A stretch of DNA of 64,000 nucleotides from the NCBI GenBank assembly GCA_016271365.2, contig JADMNL010000028.1, forward strand, positions 98,053,501-98,117,500, in the 5' to 3' direction. The stretch is from Neoceratodus forsteri. Lineage: Eukaryota > Chordata > Ceratodontiformes > Ceratodontidae. Within the stretch, counting starts at the first letter, position 1. The number at the start of each line of letters is the position of its first letter. Positions 33,061 through 45,399 of this stretch are shown in pieces. Under the pieces are notes generated by a model. That model was not told the origin of the DNA. It saw nothing but the letters and a program-made list of their open reading frames with translations, and did not search any database. The translations under genes were made by a program, and so were the position numbers.

Positions 33061-34580
33061 CCAACAGTACTATATTTTTCACATTCAAAATGATTTTGTT
33101 ATGTTTTCACCACTAAGTGACACCTTTCTCGGACAAACTAGACTAATCTCTATTACCCTTACTTGAACCAAGGTGGTCAGTATTGTGCAAGATGTGGTTT
33201 CTTTCCATGCACTAGGCCAGTGTGAACTTTTACATTTTTGTGGGCAAATTGTGGTACATTTGCCTGCTATGCTGTTCACTGAGTTTTTTCATAGTGGCCA
33301 CTTCATGATTCGCCACAATTGCATGAGTTTTACTATGCAAATTAACACAATTCACCACTTTGTTGCAAATTTCCACCACAAAATGGATCAATCATATAGT
33401 GAAATTCATCACAGGTGCAAAGTGCACTACACAGGTGCACAAAGTTTGCAAATCACATAGCGAACATTACGTGATTTGACTGTCTTCACAAACTCCATGG
33501 AGCACAAAGCTTAAAAACTTCACACAGAGCTACCATGTGCCATATTCAAAACATTTACCAAAATCCATTTGACTCACCCAAAGTGCAGATGTATACCACT
33601 CTGTGTAAATAAATGCTCCTTCATTTTCATGAGGTTAGTAGATAGTCCAACTGGACTTCCAGTCAGTGTTATCTGCCACACACCGCTTTGTATAGGCTTT
33701 TTCCAGCCAGTTGCCATAGGCACTCATCCCTACTGTATTCCAGACCCATTTCAGCATATAGGGAAAAATCATGTCCCTATTGGCTTAATACACCATTACC
33801 ATTCTTTAATCTGCCTGATAACTTTTAATGAGATCCATGGACCTGCATTTAGGTGGCATCAGCACTCAAGATCATTTTCCTTGAGAAAAGTGCTGCTCCT
33901 TGTTTAGCAGAGATGGCAATGACTGTTAAAGTCTTTTGAAAAAATGCCCCATCTCTCACAGTATGTAGCCCATGTCTGTAAGGTGTGAATGGTGTGATTG
34001 GAGTACTCAGTTCATTTCCCAAGGTATGGGTGGTGGTGCATTTCGTGCCCCAGCTCATCTCCTGCAGAGGTGGGTTCTCAATCCAATTCAACCTTTGCAG
34101 GCGCTTTGTTTCTGTGGCAGACCTCAGTTCACACAGTGCCATAACCGGGATGATCCTTCTAAATATCTCAGGTGTCTCTGCTCCACAGATCCCTCACACA
34201 GAGAACTTGTATGTTCAGCAGTGGCACTGGCCAGTGATTCATCTTCTTCTGCTGGCAAAGCCTCACCCAAGGTGAAAAGTCATTCCAAATACCTATTTTT
34301 AATATGGTGTCCAGACACTCTATTTCTTCCTCCACTCATGCATTGTTATCCTTGCTGTACTGCCCTTGCAGACCAGTCAGTTCTCTAGGCAGTCACAAAC
34401 AGATTGATACAAGAGATAGTCTGTGCTTGAGCTTCACTGTGTTGACCACATGCCACCTACAATCATGGGTGTCCGCTCTGCATTTAATCCCAACACACAC
34501 CACACAGTATTTGACATCCGACCCTTGATAAGGAAGCTAGAGCTGATCTACCAGTGCAGATGTATGTCCATATTAAAATA
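33061..34580. other. Unassigned DNA
   Basis: No recognisable genes. Around 33240-33480 the sequence repeats short CAAATTTGC/CACAATTTG-like motifs, possibly an old degenerate satellite or repeat, but no clean period is visible. Confidence 0.4.
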
Positions 34581-34930
34581 GAGTGGTCAGCTAGCCAGCT
34601 CAGTGATAGAGCTAAAACTTGCCATCCAGTTGCCGGACTCGCATCCGGTCTGGGACATCTGATGCCAATAGTGAGATGGGGTTAATTGTCTATCTGAATG
34701 CCTCCTGCCTCGGGCGGGAACCTCCTTCTGCTACATGGCTCGCCCGGTCCCCAAGAGGAGGTGTGTCATGCAAGAAATAACAAGTGGTCCCTCTGGACTG
34801 GCCATAAGTTGGCAAATATCCGCTTGTGCCTGGCGAAAGTGACACTGAAGTGTCACATGCCCATTGTAGGCTGGCAGAGAGTTTCATTGGGAGGATGGGA
34901 CCTGCCCTTCTGGTGGCCCTGATAGGCACT
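34581..34930 (+). mobile_element. Candidate tRNA-derived SINE
   Basis: A-box-like TAGCCAGCTCAGTGATAGAGC at 34592-34612 and B-box-like GGACTCGCATCC at 34635-34646, 43 nt apart as in tRNA genes. They resemble an internal RNA polymerase III promoter. The tRNA-like head is followed by about 280 bp of unrelated sequence with no A-rich tail found. It cannot be a functional tRNA: the stems do not fold convincingly and the B box departs from GGTTCGANTCC. A SINE remnant is the best explanation. Confidence 0.6.
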
Positions 34931-36081
34931 CTGCTGGGTCATTTCTCAGGACCACACCCTGTGGAGGGATAAGGGAGGGCTTGGAGTGGGGTATACCCCA
35001 GTAGCAGCAGGCAGATGAAGTTGCCACACTCCCCATGCCACAGCAGGGTCCTCTGACTCCTCCTGCACCTTGCTAGCTCTTCTCCCAGGCCTCAACCATC
35101 AAGAGAAGTATCCTCCTCTTGGCTTGGGGAACCTGATAGTCCACCTGCAAGGGACAAGTTGCAGGTTACAGCCAGGGGTTCCAAAGAGGATGTTGAGTAG
35201 AGGTTGGTGGCAGACTGGAATATCAGAGGACTCCACAGGCAGAAGGGTTTGGGCAGGTGGAAGGAAGACCTGGCAGCTGGCGAGAAGAAATGGAGCAAAA
35301 TAAAAATAAGAAAATAGATAGGGTGGACAAACCCTGATTTAACAGCTTTGAAAATCTTGTGCAAAACACTTTTTATTTGTAATTTCTGCTGCCCTCCCTT
35401 GTCTTCATGTCATTCGTCAGGTAAATACAAAAGGTATTTCAATCAATGACTACTTTAACAAACTGTGTAGATTCATCTTAAACTGTACCACACTATCATG
35501 GCACACAAAATGGCTGGATTGCACCTCTGATGTAAGAAGAAACATTCACTGGGATTTTGTTTTACATAGGATGCTGTTTCTGGCAATGCTTGAAGCTGTC
35601 TGAGAACTGGCCCATACAAACCAAACAGCTTATTAATTCAAACTGCATTGCAAAATGGTGCATTTTCAGTATACCTAAAATAGTGAAATCAAACAGTGCA
35701 CAGCCTTTTTTAAGGTGTAAGTACACCACTGAAAATAAGATGGAATATTGCTGCCACTGTACTATGAAGCCTAAAAATCATAACAAATTATTTCTAGAAC
35801 TAATCTCTGGGATGCCAAGACCAAAAACAACACCCCACTTACCTGCAAAGGCACAGGACTCTCTTTTTAGCACAATGGACTATTGCCTCCATCCCCCCTA
35901 TCTCTTTCCCACTATTTCACTCACTGCCTCTAAATGTTAGAAATTCACCACGTTATACTCTAAAAAGCCATCATCCATGGAAAAATCTGTCCTCTACCTC
36001 CCTTGATCCTTGCTGCTCCAGCCTCTGTTGCCTCACTTCATACACACTCTCCTCTTCTTTCCCAGATCACCCTCTTCCCTT
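34931..36081. other. Unassigned DNA
   Basis: No recognisable repeat or coding motifs apart from short ORFs without family patterns. It may continue the body of the SINE-like repeat at the left end. Confidence 0.4.
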
Positions 36082-36790
36082 ACCTTGGGGAACTTTGGGG
36101 TTATTGTTTCAGAAGACCTGAATGTGGCAGCACAGTGTGACAAGGCCATGGGCAGGGCTAGTGGGATGCTGGGGTGCAATAAGAGGGGCACCACCACTAG
36201 CGGGGGAGGTGGTGCCCGCCCACTGTACCTCTGTCTGGTATGCCGCACCTGGAATACTTGTCCAGTTCAGGAGAGTGCACCTCAGGAAAGACAGACATGG
36301 TGAAGGTGGTCTGGAGAAGGGCAACCAAGATGGTACAGGGGTTGCAAGGAATCTCTATGAGGAGACACTGAGGATCTCATTATGCCCTCTTTGGAGGACA
36401 GGAGAATGAGGGATAAAATCATTGAGATCTTCAAGTACCTCACAGGGGTGAATGGAGGCAGGAAGGAGCTCTTCCAAGAGGACGAGCTCCAGGACTAGGA
36501 GGCATGCAATTAAATTGGAGGGGAAATTTCAGGAAGGCTATGAGGGAATACTTTTTCACAGAAAGGGCGGTGGAAGCTTGGAACCAACTGCCAGTCAAAG
36601 TTGTGGAAGCCAGGAATAGTGGAAAGCTTCATGCATGCATGGGATAGACATAGGGGCATATTACAGAGCATGGAGGAGAGAGTGGAGACCAGTTAGGGTC
36701 TGTGGAGGTACAGTAGGTAGAGAATCTTAGGCAGACTGGATGTGGGTCTAAAGCATTTTTTTTCTGCAAACAATTTTCTATGTTTCTAGC
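36082..36790 (+). mobile_element. CR1-clade LINE 3' fragment D
   Basis: Starts within RT: LGNFGVIVSEDLNVAAQCDK and ASGMLGCNKRGTT at 36080-36190. It then reads LRKDRHGEGGLEKGNQDG and KVVEARN-type remnants, and ends near 36790 with AGGCAGACTGGATGTGG and a TTCTATGTTTCTA tail. 5' truncation is typical for LINE insertion. The frame is broken at several places. Confidence 0.85.
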
Positions 36791-37000
36791 TGTTTTTCTC
36801 ATCCAGTTTTACGTGCTAACACAGTACAAGGGTCTGGACATATGAACCTGTATTCTCTTCAGCTACTCTTTACTATACTCCTGTAGCAGAAGCAATCTCA
36901 CATTAATTTAGCACATGCTCTTGAAGACAGAATGCAAAGTTGTCTGTAAAATACATTATCTGTGCTTTTTAAAAGACAGCACAATCCCTGATGGATTAAA

Positions 37001-38145
37001 TATAGAAACAGAAACACAGAAACCTAGACTTTTACAGCAAATAAGGACCACTTGCCCACCTAGTCTGCCCATTTCCTACCTACAGGATAAGCTGCAGATC
37101 CTAGTTAACCAACAGCCTATTTCTTCCTACTCCCACAAGAACTGCCTTATGTCTGTCCCATGCATTCTTGAATTCACCCACAGTTTTAGATCCCACAACC
37201 TTAGAAGGCTGTTCGTGTCACCACCCTCTCTGTGAAAAATACTTCCTCACACTGCCCTAGCCATCCCCCTCATCTTCAAACTGTGTCCCTTGTTCTTGAG
37301 CATCTCTTTTCTGAAAGATGCTACCTCTCAGACTTTGTTTATTCCACTGAGGTACTTAAAGTTTCTCTCATGTCCCCTCTCCTCCTTTCCTCAAGGGTAT
37401 ACATATTAAGCTCCTTTAGTCTCTCCTCATATGGCTTCTCTTGCAGACCCTAGCATCATTTTAGTTGCCCTCCTCTGGACTGCCTCCATCCTCTCTATGT
37501 CCTTATGGAGATGAGGTCTCCAGAACTGCACGCAGTACTCCAGATGGGGTCTCACCAACTGTTTATACAGAGGGATAACAACTTCCTGTTTTTGCTGGTG
37601 ATGCTTCCCTATACATCCCAGTATCCCCCAGCCCTCCCTACCGCTTCTTCTCACATTACTACAACCTTAAGGTCATCTGATATGATTACCCCTAGGTCCC
37701 TTTCCATTTTTGTTGTTGTTACTACCTCCCCAATTGTGTACTCTTCCCTGGGTTTTGTTTCCTAGGTGCATTATTTTGTACTTTTGCATTGAATCCATGC
37801 TGCCATACTTCTGACCATTCCTACAACCTTGCCAGGTCCCTTCTCATCCTTTCCACGCCCTTGCCTATCAACCCTGTTGCAGATCTTTGTGTCATCTGCA
37901 AAGAGGCATACTTTTCCTTCAGTCCCTCTGCAATGTCACTTATAAAGACATTAAAAGGACTGGACCCAAGTACTGAACCCTGTGGTACCCACTAATAGCC
38001 CCCCTTTCTTCAGAGTGGACTCTGTTTACAATTGCCTTCTGTTTCCTGTTGTCAGTCAATGTTTACCTAGAGCTACCACCCTGGGACCCACTCCAAGGCT
38101 GGTTAATTTTGTTTTATTAATCTTTTGTGTGGGACTGTGTCAAAT
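37001..38145 (-). mobile_element. CR1-clade LINE 3' fragment E
   Basis: The reverse strand carries the tail at 37001-37090 (TATAGAAACAGAAACACAG, GCAAATAAGGACCAC) and the RT C-terminus. The frame 37654-37427 reads [20 protein letters not shown] then WRPHLHKDIERMEAVQRRAT, and upstream come LGC-type and ADD-type remnants at 37800-37980. It stops abruptly near 38145 (5' truncation). It belongs to the same subfamily as copy C. Confidence 0.88.
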
Positions 38146-39654
38146 ATAAAACAGCTTATACAATAAGCAAAATAACAGCATCAATTAGGAAATATGGTGC
38201 ACACAAGAGAAATCAAATGTGTTTAGACGCAGGCAATTTCCTTTGCTTAGCACCCTATTCTGTAGGCTCAGGAGGCTTCACAGAGTGTAATACAGGACAA
38301 AGATATTCAATAAACAACTTGGATAAATACATTTTTGCCATTAGGTGTGAGGATACAAAACAACAAATATCAGTGCTATGTAGCCATTATGGGAGCTAGA
38401 GTGAGAATATCAGTGTTATTCTTACTCGTGGTCAATTATCCCATGGTGACAATGGAGGCATATAGTAGAGTGCAGAGTGAGTTTCATGTTCATACAGGGA
38501 TGTTGAGCTGGGATGACATCACCCTTGAATTGACCACTGAACAATCACAATGCGGTGATGCACAATTTTTTTGCCAGCATATAATAAAAGACATGGCATA
38601 AATCAAATATGTCATGGTCCTAATGGAAATATCACAGATATTTTGCCTCATGCAGCTTGACCTATTGACATCACTCATGACTTTGCCACCATTGATGATA
38701 AGGACAAACTGCACTCAGGAAAACTATCAGTGATATTTTCGATGAAACCATCATATCCATATGACATCTGCAAGTTGAGCAACAGACCCGGCTTCAACCA
38801 AGGCCTTTTGTGTGCAACGTCGATCCTTCAGATCCTGTTCCAAAGGCTGACAGCGTGAGCGGAGCATCCTGTCCTTGAGGACTCAGGAAGCATGGAAAGG
38901 AAAAGCTGCACCCAGCCATGTCATGTTGCTCACCCGGTGGTACATGCCGTGTCATATGGATCGATTGCCACATCTTCTGGCAACACCCAAATGCAGAATT
39001 TAAATCCAAGTTTTGTGTTCCGCCATTGGTGCTGAGGCAGAGATGAAAGAACTGTGAAACTGCATTTGAAATAACTTCACAAACTTCAAAAACAAACGTT
39101 CACCAATGGCGCAGAGAAAATCTAAGCAGAGCACGAAGGAGGTGACCTATTCTTCCAGAAGAAAGAAAGATCTGATATCATGGGCAGAGTCAGGATATTT
39201 CCGCCTGGGTGGTGGGAGGATCTTAGCTTAAAGACTAGAGATAAGCAATCTGTGGGTCTTGGATCAACTGCAAGTGTGAAGTTTCACTGCAAAGTGCAGA
39301 ATTTCGCGCCATTGGCAAAGCTTCACGATTCAGGTGAAGCTGAGGTTTCTCAGGTGTGGAAAACCCGCGAAACTCCACGAGTGTAAATTTTCACCACTTC
39401 ACATGTGCTTTGCCAGCAAATTTAAACTTTGCCACATCTCTGTTAAAGACGTTCGGACAATCATTGCATTCCAGTGGAACTGCCAGAGTGCGGATAAGAG
39501 AACCACATCCATGGCCCTAGAAAGATCCTAGTTTCCATGATACAACATTCAGCTTCCAAATTAAATATTAACCTAAAATACTAATAAAATGAGATAACAA
39601 TCTGGAGTAATGCAGTGTTTCATCCTTGGACCACTACTGTTCAATATGTATATT
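38146..39654. other. Unassigned DNA
   Basis: No recognisable genes. The stretch at 39230-39430 contains repeated AAGTTTCAC/GAAACTCCAC-like motifs, a possible degenerate repeat. Confidence 0.4.
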
Positions 39655-39910
39655 TTTTACATATGTGAGGGTACTCAGGGCAAGGTAAACCCATTTGCAG
39701 ATGATCCAAAGATTCCAAGTAGAAGGATGACAGTGAAGGGGTTACCAACATGAGACAGACTTGAGAAATGGTCCTGTATTTGGCAGTGCAAAAGCAATGC
39801 AAAATGTGAATGGTGATGCACATATGGGTGAAGATTCTGGGATTCGATAAGTTTACTATATTGATAGGATATCAGCAGAGAGCACAGAGGCGAAGGAAAC
39901 CTGGGATAGA

Positions 39911-39932
39911 TCAATCAATCAATCAATCAACC
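39911..39932. repeat. (ATCA)n simple repeat
   Basis: Five to six ATCA units in a short run, adjoining an L2-like LINE tail in reverse orientation. Confidence 0.9.
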
Positions 39933-39934
39933 AA

Positions 39935-40120
39935 AATCTTTATTTTACCAGGCGAACATCATTGAGCAAAGCTCATTTTCAAGATGGACCTGGACAGGAT
40001 ACATAGTCATAAAGTACATTGGACAATAAACAAAGAGTAAAATAGCATAGAATTACAGAGACTAATTGATACTATCAGCAAAACTAGACATAATATTTAC
40101 AGTGTATAAACATTTCAGTG
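39935..40120 (-). mobile_element. L2-like LINE 3' tail
   Basis: TTTATTTTACCAGGCGAAC, then TTGAGCAAAGCTCATTTTCAAG and GGACCTGG, which match in pattern the repeat ends at 12381 and 58557. Oriented minus, with the (ATCA)n at its 3' end acting as tail. Confidence 0.6.
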
Positions 40121-40244
40121 GTTAATACACTGGCTGTGATAACTGTACCCAAGTAAAAGTATAAAAACCTAAAGCTAACAGGCGGGAGAAGGAAAAATAG
40201 TACAGCACGGGTCTTAGGATGGTGACTGGGGAGGAAAGTAGAGC

Positions 40245-40382
40245 AGCATAGAAACATAGAATTTGACAGCAGATAAGGACCTGGCCACAGTCTGCCCATT
40301 TCCCTACCTAATAGATATGCTGCAGATCCTAGTTAACCAGCAGCCTACTTCTTCATATCCCCACCCCTAGAATTGCCTGATG
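40245..40382 (-). mobile_element. CR1-clade LINE 3' fragment F
   Basis: About 140 bp: CATAGAAACATAGAATTTGACAG, then ATAAGGACCTGG and CTGCAGATCCTAGTTAACCAG, matching the 3' UTR of copies C and E. Too short to carry RT. Confidence 0.85.
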
Positions 40383-40585
40383 ACTGGAGAACCACATCCA
40401 TGGCCTTTTACATATGTGAGGGTACTCAGGGCAAGGTTACCCATTTTACAGATGATCCAAAGATTCTGTGAGAGGGATGACAGTGAAGGGTTACCAACAT
40501 GAGACAGAACATGAGACAGAATGTGTACTGAAATGTTTATACACTGTAAAACAGATGGAGGGAAGTGCCAGGAGCGGAGTGGAAG

Positions 40586-40730
40586 CCTAAAGAGTACTGA
40601 TGCAGTGGAGCAGTTTTGGAGCATGTACTAGATAGGGGTAACCGGGGAGTGAGGAAGTGGAGAAGCCTAAAGAGTACTGATGCAGTGGAGCAGTTTTTCA
40701 GAGCATATACTTGATAGGGGTAACCGGGGT
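40586..40730 (+). repeat. Tandem duplication of a 72-76-bp unit
   Basis: AAGCCTAAAGAGTACTGATG then CAGTGGAGCAGTTTT appears twice, at about 40587 and 40660, each followed by ATACTxGATAGGGGTAACCGG. The two copies differ by a few bases. Confidence 0.85.
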
Positions 40731-41269
40731 GGGGTCAAGGTCAGGTGGTACTATGGTCTTAGAAGATTCGGTGTAAACACGTAAGCCAAGTGGGTAGGGA
40801 CATTCACAGAGTAGATAAGGAATACAGGTAAGTGCTAGAGGTGTGGGAAGGGAGATAAAGAGCGTGTAACCAGCTTTTAAACCCTAGTTCTCCATAATGG
40901 GATCAGGTCAGATTCAATGATAATAATTACAGGATTCATTGAAAAAGTAAGCATAGATTGCTTTGAAAGCAGCCACAATCGGTGGACCAGTTTTCAAAGA
41001 TTTTTGTATCTTATTCCACAGTAGAGGGAGCATATAACTTATTAAGGCCCTACCAGTGAGATCGCCTTGGGTACAAACAGCGAAATATAAGAGGTGCTCA
41101 GTAAGTACTTCCTACTGTACATAGTGGCAGATAATCTGAAATATATTAGGCGCCTACTGGAAATGGCTCTGAACATCCAAATGGCTGCATTTCTCTGTCG
41201 TCTGTACTTAAGAGATGACCATCCCACCGCTGTATATAAGGACATGAAATCACCTGAAACCATCTTCAC

Positions 41270-41600
41270 AGTGCGATAATGCATACCAGAGGGCTAACAA
41301 GATGCTGGGGTACAGGAAGAGGGATTACAAACAGAAGAAGGAAGATGGCACTGCCTCATATAGATCACTGGTTAAGCCACACCTGGAGTACTTTGCAGTT
41401 CTGTAGTCTGTATTTGTGGAAGGATAATCATGAACATACAAACATACAAAGAAGCCAGCAGAAGAAGGCCATTTGGTCTATCAAGTCAAGTCTAATGATA
41501 GATTACAGACAATGTACAGAGGGGTGACAAAGATAACCCATGGACAACAAAGCAAAACAAACGAGGAAAGACTGAAAAGTCTCAAAGGAGTACTACAGTC
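41270..41600 (+). mobile_element. CR1-clade LINE fragment G
   Basis: CGATAATGCATACCAGAGGGC, then AACAAGATGCTGGGGTACAG and CTGGTTAAGCCACACCTGGAG match the RT C-terminal NxMLGYxxRG...LVxPHLEY region. At about 41430-41485 a small stretch (ACATACAAACATACAAAG, AAGGCCATTTGGTC) resembles a CR1 3' end inserted in the opposite orientation. Highly decayed. Confidence 0.7.
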
Positions 41601-41684
41601 AAAATCTGCAAAATTATATGTTGTGCAGAAGCGTTTTGATTTGAGTGCACAGCCATGGTGTGTGCTTCCCTTTTCTGCTATTCA

Positions 41685-42260
41685 GAGTCTTTTTCTAAAC
41701 TAGCCTGCTAGTTATAAGGTAGTTGCTCTTCTTTTTCCTACAATGCCTCGTGTCCCATGTGACAGTGATTTGTCCACATCCACTGATTCAGCAAGTACTA
41801 GAAATAGGAGTCTGATGTTGTGCCTCCAGTGAATAGCTCTTATTCAATATTTTAGTTTTCCATGTGTTTCAGGTCTAGCCAGCAGGAATAAATGTTTTGC
41901 TTATAAAACTTTTCATTTCATCAAACTACACAGCCAAAAAGCACACAAATCACCCCAGACCAGCAATGCTATAATTAGTAAAGACTCTAGCCATTTTACT
42001 TATAGAATAACCCACTCAATTAGTCCTCAAGTATTTGCTAAACAATAAATGTAGCAATAAGTTCCTTAATATTACAGTTCTGTCATTGTAAAATTGACTC
42101 TAAACTAGTGCTTGCTGAATCCATGGTCCCGGATACATCACTGTCACAAGGGACAAGGCATTGTAGTAACAAGAAGAGCAATAAATCATGCTAAGATAGA
42201 CAGCCCCAGGGGCCAGAAAACTGCCATCAAACTAGCAGGCTAATTTAGAAAAAAAACTCC
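41685..42260. mobile_element. Long-TIR fold-back element (non-autonomous DNA transposon)
   Basis: Left arm 41685-41805 and right arm 42108-42260 pair in opposite orientation: outer ends GAGTCTTTTTCTAAACTAGCC / GGAGTTTTTTTCTAAATTAGCC, then GTTGCTCTTC, CTACAATGCC, GTGACAGTGAT and GATTCAGCAAG. The right arm has about 40 extra bp (42187-42225). The interior of about 300 bp is AT-rich and has no transposase. The right end abuts the 3' end of CR1 copy B. No target-site duplication is clear. Confidence 0.8.
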
Positions 42261-42469
42261 TAATACATAGATACATGGACAGTGTCGGCAGATGAGGCCT
42301 ATATGGCCCACATCCAGTCTGCCCATTTGAGCCTTGTAAGGTCAGCTTATGTTTTCTAGAAGTCTGTTGCTTGCCACTGACCTCCAGAATTCCTTTATGT
42401 CTATCCCATGCATTCTTAAATCCGTGATTGTTTCAGCCCCACCACTTCCTCTGGCAGGGTGTTCTCTTG

Positions 42470-45090
42470 TCCACCACTCGTTCTGTGAAGAAATTCTTCC
42501 TCGCGTTTCCTCTGATCGTCCTCCTCCAACTTCATCCCATGCCCTCTAGTCCTGGAACATCTTTTTGCTTAAAAATAGTGTATTCCTGCACCCTGTTCCT
42601 TCCTGTAAGATACTTGTATGTCTCTATCATATCCCTCTCTCCCTCCTCTCCTCCAGGAGTACATATTCAGTTCCTTCAATCTGTCCTCCATAGGACTTGT
42701 GATGCAATCCATGCACCATCTTTGTTGCCCTCCTCTGAACCTTCTCTACCCTGTCTATGTCCTTACGTAAGTAAGGTCTCCAGAACTGTACACTGTACTC
42801 CAGGTGGGGCCTCACTAGTGTCTTGTATAGTGGAATTATGACCTCCCTCTTCCTGCTGGTGATGCCCCTGCCTATGCATCCCAGCATCCTATTTGCTTTA
42901 CCTGCTGCCTTGTCACACTGTTTCCCTACCTTGAGGTCATCAGAGATGATAACCCCAAAATCCCTTTCCTGCTTGGTGCATGCTATATCCTCACCCCCAA
43001 CTGATATATTGCGCCAGGTTTTTGTGCCTCCATATGCATTATCTTGCACTTCTTTGCATTGAATTTCAACTGCCAAACCCCTAACCATTCTTCAAGTTTC
43101 TGCAGGTCCCTTCTCATTCTGTCTACACCCTCTGGTGTGTCTACTCTGTTACAGAGTTTTGTGTCATCAGCGAACAGTGAAATTCTGCCTTCTAGGCCCT
43201 GCAATGTCACTGATGAAGATGTTGAATAGGACCAGTCCCAGCATTGATCCCTATGGTACCCCACTGGTCACTCTTCCCTCTGTGGAGTGACAGCCATTTA
43301 CCACCACCCTCTGTGTTCTGCCGCCTGCCAGTTACCTACCCATCACACTACTGTCCTGCCCACACCCATATTCCCCAGTTTGTGTAATAGTCTTCTATGT
43401 GGCACAGTGTCAAAAGCCTTGCTGAAGTCCAGATAGGCCATGTCCACTGCCACTCCTGATCCACCTCCCTAGTCACCCAGTCAAAAATTTAATGAGGTTG
43501 GTCTGACATGACCTCCCCTGGTGAAACCATGCTGCCTTGGGTCCTGCAGTCCATTGACAACCAGATGTTCCACAGTCTCTCCTTCAGTAGTGCTTCCATG
43601 ATCTTCCCCACTACCGAGGTGAGGCTGACTGGTCTGTAGTTCCCCTTCCTCTTTGTTCCCATTTTGTATAAGTGACTACATCTGCTGTCCTCCAGTCTTT
43701 GGGTACCTCCTGATTCCAGTGATTGGCTAAACAGGATAGCCAGAGGTTCAGCCACCACCTCTCTTAGTTCTTTAAGGACCCTGGGTGCACCCCATCTGGT
43801 CCCATTGCTTTATCAACTCTTATTACTTCCAGTTCTTTCAGGACCCTTTCTCGTGTAAAGGGACTTGTGTCCATTCTGCACCATTCTCACCACTTGTACT
43901 CCCTTCAGACCCATTAACCTCCTCTTCCTCAGTAAGACTGAGCAGAAATACCTGTTCAATATGTCAGCTTTACTGTTGTCATCCTCCACCGGCCCCCATC
44001 CTCCCCTTCAGTCTCACTATCCCTCCTTTGCCTTTCTTTTTCCTTATGTACCTGTAAAGGTTTTGTCCCTCTACCCACTGATTTTGCAATGTGTTCTTCT
44101 GTCTGAGCTTTGGCTTCCCTTACTGACCTCCTGCCTCCCTTTGCTTCTCGTGGTACTTCTCCTATCCCCTTCTACCTGTGTCTTTTGTATTGCCTGAATG
44201 CAATCTTCTTGGCTTTCACTTTCTTTGCTACTTCTTTGGAAAAACCATAATGGTCTCTTCTTCCTTTTCCTCTTGCTAACCTGCTTAATGCATAATTCTT
44301 TTGCTCTTGTAATCCCCATTTTAAATACTGCCCACTGTTCCTCAACCCCTGATTCCTGCTCCATTCCCCTTAATGCCTCTTTCACGTATCTCCCCATTTT
44401 CCCAAAGTCTCCCCCCAAAATCCAGGATCGTGTTTTTTGTGGTTGGTTCTGCTCTTTCTGTGATTTCAAACCACAATGACTGGTGGTCACCGTTCCCAAG
44501 GTGCTCCCCACTGTTACCCCCATCACACTGTCCCTGTTTGTGAGCACAAGGTCCAGTATTGCCTTCTGCTGAGTTGGTTCCATGACCAGTTGCTTGAGGA
44601 AGGCACCCTGAAGGAGTCCAGGATAAATCTGCCCTAGCTGATGCTGCTGCTGGGATGCTCCAGTCCACGTCTGGAATATTGAAGTCTCCAACCAGTACTA
44701 CCTCGCCCTTGTCTGCTGTCCTTTGGATGGCTAGCATCAGCTCCCTATCTGTTTCTTCCTTCTGGGCTGGTGGTCTTACATCACACCTATGCGGATGGCT
44801 GGCCCCATTTTCCTTTCCAGCTTAACCCACAGTATCTCTCCCATTTTGTTCCTCCTGGATCTCTGTGGCCCTTATGTAATTTTTCACATACAGTGGCACT
44901 CCTCCTCCTTCCTACCTGCCCTGTCTCTTCTGAATATATTGTAGCCAGGTATGGCCATCTCCCAGTCATGGTTATCATACACCAGGTTTCAGTGATGGCC
45001 ACAATGTCCAGGTCTGACTGCACCATGACAGCCTCCAGATCTTCCATCTTGTTGCTAAGGCTCCTGGCATTGGCACACATGGCTTTCCAT
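42470..45090 (-). pseudogene. CR1 ORF2 (endonuclease-RT), broken
   Basis: Minus-strand frames: MCANARSLSNKMEDLEAVMV and SDLDIVAITETWCM (45080-44787, endonuclease start with the AITETW block); VVLVGDFNIPDVDWS (44737, endonuclease GDFN motif); AEPLAILFSQSLESG with GNYRPVSLTSVVGKIMEALL (43758-43489, RT finger); RISLFADDTKLCNRV (43264, catalytic FADD); [20 protein letters not shown] and VEKVQRRATKMVHGL (43088-42627). Order and motifs are standard CR1 ORF2. Frame changes occur between the listed frames, so no intact protein remains. Confidence 0.92.
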
Positions 45091-45399
45091 TATTTGATCT
45101 TCCTAGACTGTTTGGCTGTTCTACTCCAGCCCCTTCCTTAGTTGTCCTTTATCCCTGGTTCTCCTTGCTGTCTGTCCTTCTGCTGAATGTTGCCCTTTTT
45201 CTGCCTATCCACCTCTTGGGTGCTAATCTCCATCTTTTGCACACTGCTTTGTAGAGATAGCCACTCCTCCAGTTCACTGGTTCCACTGCTAGCTGTGGGG
45301 GTTCAGCAAGTAGGTACCCTTCTTGCTGGCCTGCCACCCTTTGCTAGTTAAAATGCTTGTCAATGTAGCATTTAAACTTATCATTGAGTCTTGGATTCC

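Larger units (their letters stand above)
39655..40507 (+). repeat. Duplicated 100-bp block
   Basis: The segment at about 39655-39757 (TACATATGTGAGGGTACTCA, then GATGATCCAAAGATTC) recurs at about 40406-40507 with small changes. GAGAACCACATCCATGGCC also recurs just before each copy. It contains CAGATGATCCAAAGATT, which looks like the Asp-Asp block of a LINE RT in its ATGATCC context (ADDPKI). It may therefore be a LINE fragment duplicated locally. Confidence 0.65.
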
